From a bacterium (GTDB lineage: Bacteria; Bacteroidota; Ignavibacteria; Kapaibacteriales; UBA7675): a DNA stretch of 64,000 bases. The position numbers and the translations under genes were made by a program. Positions 16,899-25,054 of this stretch are shown here, piece after piece. The stretch spans positions 1-64,000 of the forward strand of contig JAUIKM010000035.1 in NCBI GenBank assembly GCA_030430495.1. The letters are read 5' to 3'. The notes under the pieces were generated by a model that was given only the letters and a program-made list of their open reading frames with translations, did not search any database and was not told the DNA's origin. Numbering within the stretch: the stretch's first letter is position 1; each line of letters opens with the position of its first letter.

Positions 16899-18599
16899 AT
16901 GCACGATATTTCGAGTCTGATCAACAAACACCAGCCCGTCCTGGAAGAAGCCCTGCGTTCGAATGCCGAGCGCAATCAACTCGTCAGCTGGCCCAAAAGC
17001 CTGCGCATCAACATCCTGAAGGATGAGGAAGCGCGCAATGCCGGGCAGGCCGCCTTTGAGGCGCACATCAACTCCGAGTTCGGCGCGCTCAACATCGAAG
17101 GCGCCACGGAATTTTTCGGGGCGGAAGAATCGCCCTACGGTTTTTCGCTGGAAGTTTCCTATCCGCTGCAGGACATCGACGCCGTTGTGCACGCCGGGCG
17201 CGACGCCATGAAGGAATGGCGTTCGCTCTCCGTCGCCGCGCGCGCCGCAGTGCTGATGGAATGCCTGGAGCGCGCCGCCGACAAAGCCGCGGAAATCGGT
17301 TTTGCGACGATGCACACGACCGGCCAGGGTCTGATCATGGCTTTTCAGGCTTCGGGCGGCGACGCCTTTGACCGCGCGCTGGAAGCCGTGGCGATGGGGT
17401 ATCGCGAGCTGAGCGCCTTTGTGCCGAGCAACACCTGGACCAAACAGGTCGGCCGCGAAGAATTTGTGACGGTGCACAAGAGTTTCCACGCGGTGCCGCG
17501 CGGCGTCAACCTGGTGGTCGGCTGCTCGACCTTCCCGATCTGGAACAGCACGCCTGGCATGTTCGCCGGCCTGATCACCGGCAACACGGTGGTCGTCAAG
17601 CCGCATCCCAAAGCGATCCTGCCGATCGCCATTTTTGTGGCGAGCATGCGCGCCACGCTGGCGGACCTGGGGCTGAACCACAACATCGTGCAGCTCTTTG
17701 TCGACACGGCGGGCGACCCGAAGACGATGGACCTTGCGATGCATCCCGACGTCAAACTGATCGACTACACGGGCAGCAGCGCCTTCGGCGACGAACTCGA
17801 AAAAATCGGACACGCGAACAACAAAGCGGTGTTCACCGAGAAATCCGGCGTAAACTCGGCCATCATCGAAAGCGCCGACGACCTGGACGCGATCCTCGAC
17901 AACATGGCCTTTTCGATGGTGCTCTACAGCGGACAGATGTGCACCGCGCCGCAGACGATCTTTATCAACGGCAAAGGCGTGACCGTCGGCGATGAAACGG
18001 TGCCCTACGGCGAAGTCGTGGACCGCCTGACGGAGAAGGTGATGAACCTCTCGCGTCATCCCAAAATCGGCGCGGCCACGCTGGGCGCGCTGCAGAATGA
18101 AGCGACGGAAGACCGCGTCGCCGCCGCGGCGGACATGGACGAAGGCCGCCTGCTGCTCGAAAGTGAGCGCGTGGGCCAGCCCGGTTTCCCGCAGGCGCGC
18201 ACGGTGACGCCGACCATCATCGAACTCAAAGCCGACAAGAGCGACGTCTACGGCCGCGAGTGGTTCGGCCCGATCTACTTTGTCGTGCCGACCGACGGCT
18301 TTGAACACAGCCTGAACCTGATGACGGATCTGGTCAAACGCGTCGGCGCGTTGACGACCAGCGTTTATTCCACGGACGCGGAGCAGCGCGCCCTGGCGGA
18401 AGAACGCATTGTGTTTGAGGCGGGCGCTCCGCTGGCCTTCAACTTCGTCGGCAAGCTGTGGGTCAATCAGTCCGCGGCATTTTCGGACTTCCACGGCGCG
18501 GGCGCGAATCCGGCCGGCACGGCGACGTTCAGCGACGTGTCGTTCATCTCGAATCGTTATAACATGGTCGGCGTGCGCGACATGACGCCGCGCGCCTGA
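16899..18599 (+). CDS. paaN: PaaN-like aldehyde dehydrogenase superfamily protein
   Basis: This is 566 residues from ATG 16899; the frame extends 47 codons upstream into the preceding gene without homology. It matches the PaaN branch of aldehyde dehydrogenases. Landmarks are TGQGLIMAFQASGGDAFDRA, VPRGVNLVVGCSTFPIWN, GNTVVVKPHPKAILPIA, IDYTGSSAFGDELE, EKSGVNSAIIESADDLD and YSGQMCTAPQ, whose Cys is the expected nucleophile. PaaN proteins are tied to phenylacetate degradation, but no paaABCDE, paaG, paaZ or paaK gene is near, so the substrate here is uncertain. Codon choice is strongly C/G-ending with no TTAA, and the antisense strand stays open for over 3 kb as a side effect. Confidence 0.82.
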   Translation: MHDISSLINKHQPVLEEALRSNAERNQLVSWPKSLRINILKDEEARNAGQAAFEAHINSEFGALNIEGATEFFGAEESPYGFSLEVSYPLQDIDAVVHAGRDAMKEWRSLSVAARAAVLMECLERAADKAAEIGFATMHTTGQGLIMAFQASGGDAFDRALEAVAMGYRELSAFVPSNTWTKQVGREEFVTVHKSFHAVPRGVNLVVGCSTFPIWNSTPGMFAGLITGNTVVVKPHPKAILPIAIFVASMRATLADLGLNHNIVQLFVDTAGDPKTMDLAMHPDVKLIDYTGSSAFGDELEKIGHANNKAVFTEKSGVNSAIIESADDLDAILDNMAFSMVLYSGQMCTAPQTIFINGKGVTVGDETVPYGEVVDRLTEKVMNLSRHPKIGAATLGALQNEATEDRVAAAADMDEGRLLLESERVGQPGFPQARTVTPTIIELKADKSDVYGREWFGPIYFVVPTDGFEHSLNLMTDLVKRVGALTTSVYSTDAEQRALAEERIVFEAGAPLAFNFVGKLWVNQSAAFSDFHGAGANPAGTATFSDVSFISNRYNMVGVRDMTPRA

Positions 18600-18698
18600 T
18601 TTTTCGGCCCGCTCGAAACGACCAACAGCGCCGTTTGCGCCGCAGCAGAGGCGGAAACGGCGCTTCCTACACTGCACACTCCCCAGGATAACAACTGT

Positions 18699-19538
18699 AT
18701 GGCTTGGTTCCTGCGACCCAAACAATATCCCAAAGGTCCGCCCCAGCGCGAAATGCCCGACGGTCTTTTCACAAAGTGCGACAACTGCGACACCGTTATC
18801 TACAAACGGCAGCTGGAGGACTATTTTTTCACCTGTCCCAACTGCGATGAGCACTTTCGCATCCACGCTGAACAATACGTTCAGCTGATCTTTGACCAGG
18901 GATCGTTTGAGGAGATGGATCAGAACATCCGCTCGGTCGACCCGCTGGGATTCATCGACAGCAAACCCTACGAAACGCGTCTGGAGGCGGCCTACTCCAA
19001 AGGCGTCAGCGACGCAATCACGGTGGGCGTCGGCGAAATCCACGAACGCCGCATTTCCTTCGGCTGCCGCAACTTCAACTTCATGGCCGGCACGCTGGGC
19101 TCGGCGGTGGGCGAGAAAATCACCCGCGCAATCGACCGCTCTCTCGATGAAAAAATTCCCCTTTTGCTTATCTCCGCGTCGGGAGGCGCGCGTATGCAGG
19201 AGGGTGCGCTGTCGCTGATGCAGATGGCCAAAACCAGCGCCAAGCTGGCGCAGCTGGCGGAGGCGAAGATTCCCTACATTTCGCTGCTGACGGACCCGAC
19301 GACGGGCGGCGTATCGGCGTCCTACGCCATGCTGGGCGATCTGAATATCGCCGAGCCGCGCGCGCTGATCGGCTTTGCCGGCCCGCGCGTGATCGAGCAG
19401 ACGATCCGCAAAAAACTGCCGTCCGGCTTTCAGCGCTCGGAGTTCCTGCTGGAGCATGGATTCCTGGACAAGATCGTGCACCGACGCGATCTGCGTTCCA
19501 CGCTGCACCAACTCTTCTCGCTTCTGGCCGACCAATAA
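18699..19538 (+). CDS. accD: acetyl-CoA carboxylase carboxyltransferase beta subunit
   Basis: This is 279 residues, the usual length. A four-Cys zinc finger sits near residues 27-49 (CDNCDTVIYK, then CPNCDEHF). The carboxyltransferase crotonase-like core follows (SFGCRNFNFMAGTLGSAVGE, SASGGARMQEGALSLMQM, LLTDPTTGGVSASYAMLGD, IGFAGPRVIEQTIR). With AccA it transfers CO2 from biotin on AccB to acetyl-CoA, forming malonyl-CoA for fatty acid synthesis. accA is not in the window. The start follows AGGATAACAACTGT. It is co-oriented with the arginase gene 30 bases downstream. Confidence 0.95.
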   Translation: MAWFLRPKQYPKGPPQREMPDGLFTKCDNCDTVIYKRQLEDYFFTCPNCDEHFRIHAEQYVQLIFDQGSFEEMDQNIRSVDPLGFIDSKPYETRLEAAYSKGVSDAITVGVGEIHERRISFGCRNFNFMAGTLGSAVGEKITRAIDRSLDEKIPLLLISASGGARMQEGALSLMQMAKTSAKLAQLAEAKIPYISLLTDPTTGGVSASYAMLGDLNIAEPRALIGFAGPRVIEQTIRKKLPSGFQRSEFLLEHGFLDKIVHRRDLRSTLHQLFSLLADQ

Positions 19539-19568
19539 TTTCAGATCTCGCAATTCAGGAGAGCCCGC

Positions 19569-20492
19569 ATGCCTGCTTTCGAAAAGGACATACACGTACT
19601 CGGTTTTCCGATGGACCTGGGCGCGGGACGCCGCGGGGTAGACATGGGGCCGTCGGCGCTGCGCATAGCCGGCATCGTCAATCGCCTGCGCGACGAACTG
19701 AATCTCTCCGTCAAAGATCTTGGCGACATTGTGATCCACACGGCCGAGAGCGAGGAAGCGGGCGACGAGAGTCTGCGTTATCTGAACGAAATCGCGCGCG
19801 CGAGTGAGCAGCTCTGCGGCCGCGTCAAGTCGATTATGGACGACGGTCATTTCCCGCTGATTCTCGGCGGCGACCACTCGATGAGCATCGGCTCGATTGC
19901 CGGCATAGGCGCGCATTGTGAGGAGCGCGGCAAGCGCCTCGGCGTGATCTGGGTCGACGCGCATTCGGACGTCAATGTGCCGCAGACCACGCCCTCGGGC
20001 AATATTCACGGCATGCCGCTGGCCGTCGCAATGGGTTTTGGTCACGAGCGCCTCACCGCCATCGGCGGCACATTTCCCAAAGTGGCCGTACGCGACGTGG
20101 CGATCATCGGCGCGCGCGACATCGACGCGGGCGAGCGCGAACTGATCCGCACCAAGGGCATTCCGACCTACACGATGTACGAGATCGACCGCGACGGCAT
20201 TTATTCGATTATTAAACGCGTGCTGGACCGCATGCGGCGCGACGTGGACCATATTCACGTGAGTTTTGACCTGGACAGCGTCGATCCGACGGTGGCCAAA
20301 GGCGTCGGCACGCCCGTGCCCGGCGGCCTCTCTTACCGCGAGGCGCACATGATTATGGAAACGATTGCCGAATCCGGCAAACTGGGGTCGTTTGAAGTGG
20401 TCGAAGTAAACCCGACGCTGGACGACATGAACCGCAGCGCCGAGTTTGCGGTGGGCTGCACACTCTCCTGCTTCGGCAAACGCATTCTCTGA
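19569..20492 (+). CDS. rocF: arginase
   Basis: This is 307 residues of the ureohydrolase family. The Mn-binding motifs are complete: LGGDHSMSIG, WVDAHSDVN and SFDLDSVDP. The arginase-type signatures PMDLGAGRRGVDMGPSALR at the N-terminus and EVVEVNPTLDDMNRSAEFAV at the C-terminus favour arginase over agmatinase. It hydrolyses arginine to ornithine and urea in the cytoplasm. AGGAGAGCCCGC precedes the ATG. It may be co-transcribed with accD and is followed by panC after 54 bases. The TTAA-free block ends inside this gene (first TTAA near 20213). Confidence 0.92.
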   Translation: MPAFEKDIHVLGFPMDLGAGRRGVDMGPSALRIAGIVNRLRDELNLSVKDLGDIVIHTAESEEAGDESLRYLNEIARASEQLCGRVKSIMDDGHFPLILGGDHSMSIGSIAGIGAHCEERGKRLGVIWVDAHSDVNVPQTTPSGNIHGMPLAVAMGFGHERLTAIGGTFPKVAVRDVAIIGARDIDAGERELIRTKGIPTYTMYEIDRDGIYSIIKRVLDRMRRDVDHIHVSFDLDSVDPTVAKGVGTPVPGGLSYREAHMIMETIAESGKLGSFEVVEVNPTLDDMNRSAEFAVGCTLSCFGKRIL

Positions 20493-20546
20493 GCCGACGT
20501 TCCGACTTAAACAAGCACATTCAGATTAAACAGACGGCGGTTAACA

Positions 20547-21419
20547 ATGGCGACGGCAATTGAAACCATTTCGCATCCCGACGCCATGCGTCGCTTCAGC
20601 AAACAACAACGCCGCGCCGACCGCACCGTGGCGTTCGTGCCGACGATGGGCGCGCTGCACGAAGGTCACGCCTCGCTCATCCGCCGCGCCGCCGAACGCG
20701 CCGACTGCGTTGTCACGTCGATATTTGTTAACCCCACGCAGTTCGGCCCCAACGAAGACTTCGAACAATACCCGCGCACGCTGGCGGCCGATCTCGACGT
20801 AGCGGCCGCGGCCGGTTGCGACGTGGTGTTCACGCCGGACACCAAAACAATGTACCCTGACGGCGTGCACTGTTCCGTGCACGTCAAGGGCGCGATTGTC
20901 GAGAAATTTGACGGCGCATCGCGTCCTGGGCATTTTAACGGCGTAGCCACAATCGTGGCCAAGTTGTTTAACATCGTGCAGCCGGACATTGCCGTGTTCG
21001 GTTTAAAGGACTTTCAGCAGACGCGCGTCGTCAGCGCACTCGTGCGCGACCTCGACTTTGATGTCGAACTGGATCTGGCGCCGACGAGCCGTGAGGCCAA
21101 CGGTCTGGCGCGCAGTTCGCGCAACGCCTACCTGACGGACGAGGGGCGCGCCCGCGCGGCGCTCATCTATAAAACGCTGCAACAGGCGGCGCGGGCCGCC
21201 GCCGCGGGCGAGGGAAATCGCGGCAGGCTGGAACAGCTCATGGCGGAAGTGTTAAGCGCCGATACGGGCATTCGTCCGGACTACGCCCAGGCGGCGCGCG
21301 CGCACGACCTGAGCACGGCGGACGAGTACGCCGCCGGCGAAGAGATCGTATTTCTGCTGGCGGCGCATCTCGACAATGTCCGCCTGATCGACAATATTAC
21401 CGCGCGCATCGGCGCATGA
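20547..21419 (+). CDS. panC: pantothenate synthetase
   Basis: This is 290 residues and condenses pantoate with beta-alanine using ATP. Landmarks are VAFVPTMGALHEGHASLIRR (the nucleotidyltransferase MGxLHxGH motif), IFVNPTQFGPNEDFEQYPRT, HFNGVATIVAKLFNIVQPD, FGLKDFQQTRVV and ARSSRNAYL. The C-terminal dimer and lid region is present. Start 20547 sits after GGTTAACA with no strong Shine-Dalgarno site. No panB or panD is adjacent. The gene stops 12 bases before the glycosyltransferase start, so the two may be translated from one transcript. Confidence 0.95.
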   Translation: MATAIETISHPDAMRRFSKQQRRADRTVAFVPTMGALHEGHASLIRRAAERADCVVTSIFVNPTQFGPNEDFEQYPRTLAADLDVAAAAGCDVVFTPDTKTMYPDGVHCSVHVKGAIVEKFDGASRPGHFNGVATIVAKLFNIVQPDIAVFGLKDFQQTRVVSALVRDLDFDVELDLAPTSREANGLARSSRNAYLTDEGRARAALIYKTLQQAARAAAAGEGNRGRLEQLMAEVLSADTGIRPDYAQAARAHDLSTADEYAAGEEIVFLLAAHLDNVRLIDNITARIGA

Positions 21420-21430
21420 GGGCCTGACGC

Positions 21431-22813
21431 ATGTCCGCTCTCACACCAAATTCCGGCCAACGGCACACCGACCCGCCGGCGCTTCTGCGTCGCATGTTTC
21501 TGACGCGTTTTGACCTCTGGGTTCTGGGCTGGATACTGCTTTCCCGCATTGTTGTAATTCTGTTTGTCGCTCCCGACCAGAGCCGCATGTTTAACGGCGA
21601 CTCGCCGCAGTACGACTGTCTGGCACAGACGCTGGCGGCAGGCGGCAGCTACGAATGCCCCGAAGTGGCGGAATTCAGCAGCGTATTGCGGCCGCCCGGA
21701 TACCCGCTGATTATTGCCGCCTGTTACGCCGTGTTCGGCGCGGGCGGCTGGCTTGCGGCGATTTGTTTAAATATTCCGGCCCTGATGCTTTTGTACATCG
21801 GATTGCTGCGTCTGCTGCAGGCGGCGGGCGCGCCGGCGGCATCGCGCTGGGCGGCGCTGGTAATTGTCGCCGAGCCGCTGATGCTCCTGTACTCCAAGGA
21901 ACTTGTGCCCGAACCGATTTTTACGGCGCTGTTGGTCTGGAGCGCCGTGCTGGTGCTGCGCGGCGGACTTAAACAGATGGTGTTCGGCGCGGTGCTGCTG
22001 GGAATTGCGACGCTGGTTAAACCCGTCGGCCTCTACCTGGTGATTCTCTGGGCGCTGTTTGTTTTATGGCGGCGCCGGTCGTTGATTGCTCCGCTACTTC
22101 TTGTTGTGGTGTTCGGCGCGGCGATTGCTCCCTGGCTGTTGTTTGTACACTCAAAGACCGACAGCTGGACGTTTACCTCGACGCAGAGCAAAAACCTGGG
22201 CGTGGGACACACGTCCTACGTGCGCGCCGAAGTCGAAGGACTGACCTACTTTGAGGCGCACATTGCGGTGCAGGAGGAGATTGAACGCCGCGCCCAAAAT
22301 CTGCCGCGGCGCGACTACAAAAGCATGGACAGTCTGTGGGCGGCCTACGCGGGCGAATACCTGAGCGCACATCCTTTTGTTTATGCGAAAACGATTCTGA
22401 AGGGCATGGCGATCACGATCTACGATCCGGGGCGTCTGGTACTTAAACGCACGCTGCACGGCGACGACAGCTCGGAGCTGGGGTTGACGAACATCATCGC
22501 TACGGAGGGGCTGTGGGGCGCGTTCATGCGGCTGTTCACGCAGGAGCCTGTGATGGCGGTCGTGCTCCTGTTTAACCTGCTGTTGATGGTTTTGTTAACT
22601 CTGGCCGTTCTCGCGGGATTGAAGACGTTCTGGCTTCGGAATCGGACTGTCATGATTTTCACAGGTATGACGCTGATGTACTTGTGGGTTTTGGGCGGCC
22701 CCAACGGCTACGCGCGTTTCCGGCTGTACCTGATGCCCTTTTTGCTTGTCATTGCGAGCTACGGTTTTGAGTGGCTGTTGAGTCGGCGGCGCGGGGGAGC
22801 GAAGTCCGACTGA
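21431..22813 (+). CDS. GT-C membrane glycosyltransferase (family 39-like)
   Basis: This is 460 residues with roughly ten hydrophobic helices. The extracytoplasmic loop after the first helix carries the acidic GT-C signature (NGDSPQYDCLAQTL) and RPPGYPL, followed by a second acidic site near KELVPEPIFTALL. This fits dolichol/undecaprenyl-phosphate-sugar dependent transferases of the ArnT/PMT type, which glycosylate lipids or proteins on the outer face of the inner membrane. Donor and acceptor are unknown. It probably shares a transcript with panC, with no obvious functional link. Confidence 0.75.
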   Translation: MSALTPNSGQRHTDPPALLRRMFLTRFDLWVLGWILLSRIVVILFVAPDQSRMFNGDSPQYDCLAQTLAAGGSYECPEVAEFSSVLRPPGYPLIIAACYAVFGAGGWLAAICLNIPALMLLYIGLLRLLQAAGAPAASRWAALVIVAEPLMLLYSKELVPEPIFTALLVWSAVLVLRGGLKQMVFGAVLLGIATLVKPVGLYLVILWALFVLWRRRSLIAPLLLVVVFGAAIAPWLLFVHSKTDSWTFTSTQSKNLGVGHTSYVRAEVEGLTYFEAHIAVQEEIERRAQNLPRRDYKSMDSLWAAYAGEYLSAHPFVYAKTILKGMAITIYDPGRLVLKRTLHGDDSSELGLTNIIATEGLWGAFMRLFTQEPVMAVVLLFNLLLMVLLTLAVLAGLKTFWLRNRTVMIFTGMTLMYLWVLGGPNGYARFRLYLMPFLLVIASYGFEWLLSRRRGGAKSD

Positions 22814-22913
22814 AGCGAGCAACAAGTTTTCCACAGCTTGAGGTGAATTTCTCAACGGGCGGCTTTGGAGGCTGAGTGACCGACAATCAGCGACGAGCGG
22901 AGTGAGAACTCTT

Positions 22914-22938
22914 CAAATTACGTAGTTCTACGTAGAGC
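22914..22938. repeat. dispersed intergenic repeat, copy E (partial)
   Basis: CAAATTACGTAGTTCTACGT then AGAGC matches the inverted-orientation end of the family (46552-46576: CAAATTAGGTGAAACTACGT). Here ACGTAG and CTACGT form a perfect 6-bp palindrome around TT. The hairpin half seen elsewhere is missing. Confidence 0.5.
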
Positions 22939-22993
22939 CCCCAAATCCCCAAGTCGCAGTCTCCAAATCCACCCGAAGTCTGCGCACCTCAAA

Positions 22994-23040
22994 CCCGCTG
23001 ACAAACAGAAGAGAAAAACAAGCCACGCAGCGCAGCGAGG
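22994..23040. repeat. A-rich/hairpin intergenic repeat, copy 3
   Basis: It begins CCCGCTGACAAACAG, passes through an A-rich run and ends in a GC-rich segment (CAAGCCACGCAGCGCAGCGA). The beginning matches 41424-41437 and 54405-54420 and the overall plan matches 451-496. It lies between two rightward genes, so the minus-strand terminator role proposed for some copies does not fit here. Confidence 0.45.
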
Positions 23041-23107
23041 GGCGAAGTGATCAGACGGGTGTTAGCTGAAACCCGTTTCGATGTATATTGCCTGCCCGGG
23101 AGGTAAA

Positions 23108-23914
23108 ATGACAATTTTCCTGTTAACAGATTTTGGCCTGAGCGACGTGTACGTCGGCGTCGTAAAAGCCGTGATGTGCGGGCTTGCGCCCGATGTGCGC
23201 ATGATTGATCTGACGCACGAAGTACCGCCCCAAAACGTGCCGGTGGGTGCGTTTCGCCTGGCCTGCGCGATGCCGCATGTGGGCGATTCAGCCATTTTTC
23301 TGAGCGTCGTGGATCCGGGCGTGGGCGGTGAACGACGCAAAATCATTGTGCGCTGCGGCGGTCACCTGCACCTGCTGCCAGACAACGGACTGATAAGCGG
23401 ATGCGCGGAACTGGCGCAGATAGACGAAGCCTGGGAAATTAACGAAAGTGTGTTGCCGCAGCGCGCATTGTCAAATACCTTTCACGGTCGTGATGTGTTT
23501 GCGCCGGCCGCGGCCTGGTTGTCGCGGAACGGCGGTCGCGTCGGGGCGCTGGGAAAACCAATTCCCGTCGGCAGCGTGCAGCGCCGGGACTGGTTTCACG
23601 TCACGAGAGCAGGTCAATTTCTCAGTGCGGCCGTGCTGGACATCGACAGTTTCGGCAATGTGATTACAGCTGTTAAACAGTCGGACATTGTCGGGATGGA
23701 CCATGCGGCGCTGCGCGTGGATTGTGAATCATTCTCCGCGCCGGGACTTAAACGACAATACGTCGACGTGGACGACGGCGATGCCCTGGCGTACGTCGGC
23801 AGCAGTAACTACGTGGAACTGGCGTTGCGCAATGGCGATGCCGCTGCGAAGTTTAACATCCGCGTCGGCGACCCCGTTATCGTCAGCCTGCCGGAGGAAG
23901 AGTCGGGCGGCTGA
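23108..23914 (+). CDS. SAM hydroxide adenosyltransferase / SAM hydrolase family (DUF62)
   Basis: This is 268 residues from ATG 23108, preceded by GGGAGGTAAA; an upstream ATG at 23081 has no ribosome site. The family motifs are present: LLTDFGLSDVYVGVVKAVM, SVVDPGVGGERRKIIV, LPDNGLIS, SNTFHGRDVFAPAAAWLS and DIDSFGNVITAV. Characterised relatives split S-adenosylmethionine with water into adenosine and methionine and are related to fluorinase. The role in the cell may be SAM turnover, which would touch the metK-ahcY cycle encoded 6-8 kb to the right. Confidence 0.88.
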   Translation: MTIFLLTDFGLSDVYVGVVKAVMCGLAPDVRMIDLTHEVPPQNVPVGAFRLACAMPHVGDSAIFLSVVDPGVGGERRKIIVRCGGHLHLLPDNGLISGCAELAQIDEAWEINESVLPQRALSNTFHGRDVFAPAAAWLSRNGGRVGALGKPIPVGSVQRRDWFHVTRAGQFLSAAVLDIDSFGNVITAVKQSDIVGMDHAALRVDCESFSAPGLKRQYVDVDDGDALAYVGSSNYVELALRNGDAAAKFNIRVGDPVIVSLPEEESGG

Positions 23915-23963
23915 AGCAGCCGGCGGGAGATCGTTTCCCCTGTTGACATTTTGGTGAAACGAA

Positions 23964-24911
23964 TCACAGAAAACCATCGGGCGAGAAAATGCGAATGCCG
24001 ATACTGAATACGGTCTGCTCGCCGGGCACGGGATTGATCTCCGCATCGTGAAAGTGCTCCAGCCGCGCGCCGATATGCATCAGTGACGCGCCGCGAATCT
24101 CCAGTCCCGCCTCTATATCGCCGCTCCAGCGCGCATGCGCAATCGACCCCAGCCGATCGCTGAATCCCGGATCCTTCCCGAAAAAGTTAAGCGAGCTCCG
24201 CGTGCGGGCGTAGAATCCAATGCTGCCGCCTCCGCCGTGCCAGTGCGCCGAAAAAGCCAGTGAAGCCGCGAGTTGTTCAAAGTCCAGGCCGGCCTCCTCG
24301 GCGATGCCCGGGATGCGGTCGTCCGCCAGTAAGGTATAAACATCCGTGCGCAAGGCCGCCGCCAGATCGGGGCGCGGTGTGTCCCCGGCCGTTACGATCA
24401 GCCGCCCCGAAACCGAGCCGTAGATCAAACCGCGCTGCACGTTCTGCGTCAGGTTGTCCAGGTCGTGTTTGCAGCGGTGGTTGTAACCCAGCTGCCAGAG
24501 CCAGCCGTCCTGGCGCTGTGTGTAGAGAACATTCTCCTCAAACCAGATGGCGCGCGGGTTGAAGTTGATTGAGTTGTTGGGATCGGCGACGAATTCCAGA
24601 TTGGTGTTAAACGACAGCGATTGATCGGGTGAAAAACGAAGCAGCTCGGCCGTGTACATCAGGCGCTGGCTCCAGGCCTGCACCGTGTCGTTAAAGCTGT
24701 AAAACAGCTCGCCGAAGGCCGCGCCGCCCGGCAAAAACTGCGGTCCGTCCATCTCCGCGTCGGTCGGACTGTTAAACAGCGGATTGGTGATGAAACCGCG
24801 GTCGACAAATCGCTGCGCCCGCAGCGACACCGCCGATGTCAAGCCGAAAATAACAACAAAAACGGTTAAGAGCCGAGCTGTTAAACAACTGTTGTGAGGT
24901 GAAGGCGACAT
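23964..24911 (-). CDS. exported protein, probable outer-membrane beta-barrel
   Basis: This is 315 residues. A signal peptide (RLLTVFVVIFGLTSAVSLRAQ) is followed by amphipathic strands with many aromatic residues (WLWQLGYNHRCKHD, GLIYGSVSGRLIVTAG, SIGFYARTRSSLNFFG) and a terminal strand-like segment (VFSIGIRIFSPDGFL) ending in a hydrophobic residue. This suggests a barrel in the outer membrane. I do not recognise a named family. It converges on the SAM hydrolase gene and is divergent from the Ppx/GppA gene. Confidence 0.65.
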   Translation of the reverse strand: MSPSPHNSCLTARLLTVFVVIFGLTSAVSLRAQRFVDRGFITNPLFNSPTDAEMDGPQFLPGGAAFGELFYSFNDTVQAWSQRLMYTAELLRFSPDQSLSFNTNLEFVADPNNSINFNPRAIWFEENVLYTQRQDGWLWQLGYNHRCKHDLDNLTQNVQRGLIYGSVSGRLIVTAGDTPRPDLAAALRTDVYTLLADDRIPGIAEEAGLDFEQLAASLAFSAHWHGGGGSIGFYARTRSSLNFFGKDPGFSDRLGSIAHARWSGDIEAGLEIRGASLMHIGARLEHFHDAEINPVPGEQTVFSIGIRIFSPDGFL

Positions 24912-25054
24912 GGAGTTTTATCCCGCGTTGGTTTGCGTTTGACGGCAGGACAATTTAGACCTGCGCGGCGGCCCCGCCAAGGCCGAAATGCGTGCATATG
25001 TGCGCATTTAGCCGTAAGTTGGGCCTTTCCTGCGGCACTTATGGAGTCTGATCA

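Noticed and set aside
16893-20348. Open frame of 1151 codons on the minus strand, antisense to paaN, accD and arginase
   Set aside because: The sense strand carries three complete, well-recognised enzymes. The antisense frame is open because these genes avoid TTA, CTA and TCA codons; its product is low-complexity His/Arg/Ala-rich with no domain.
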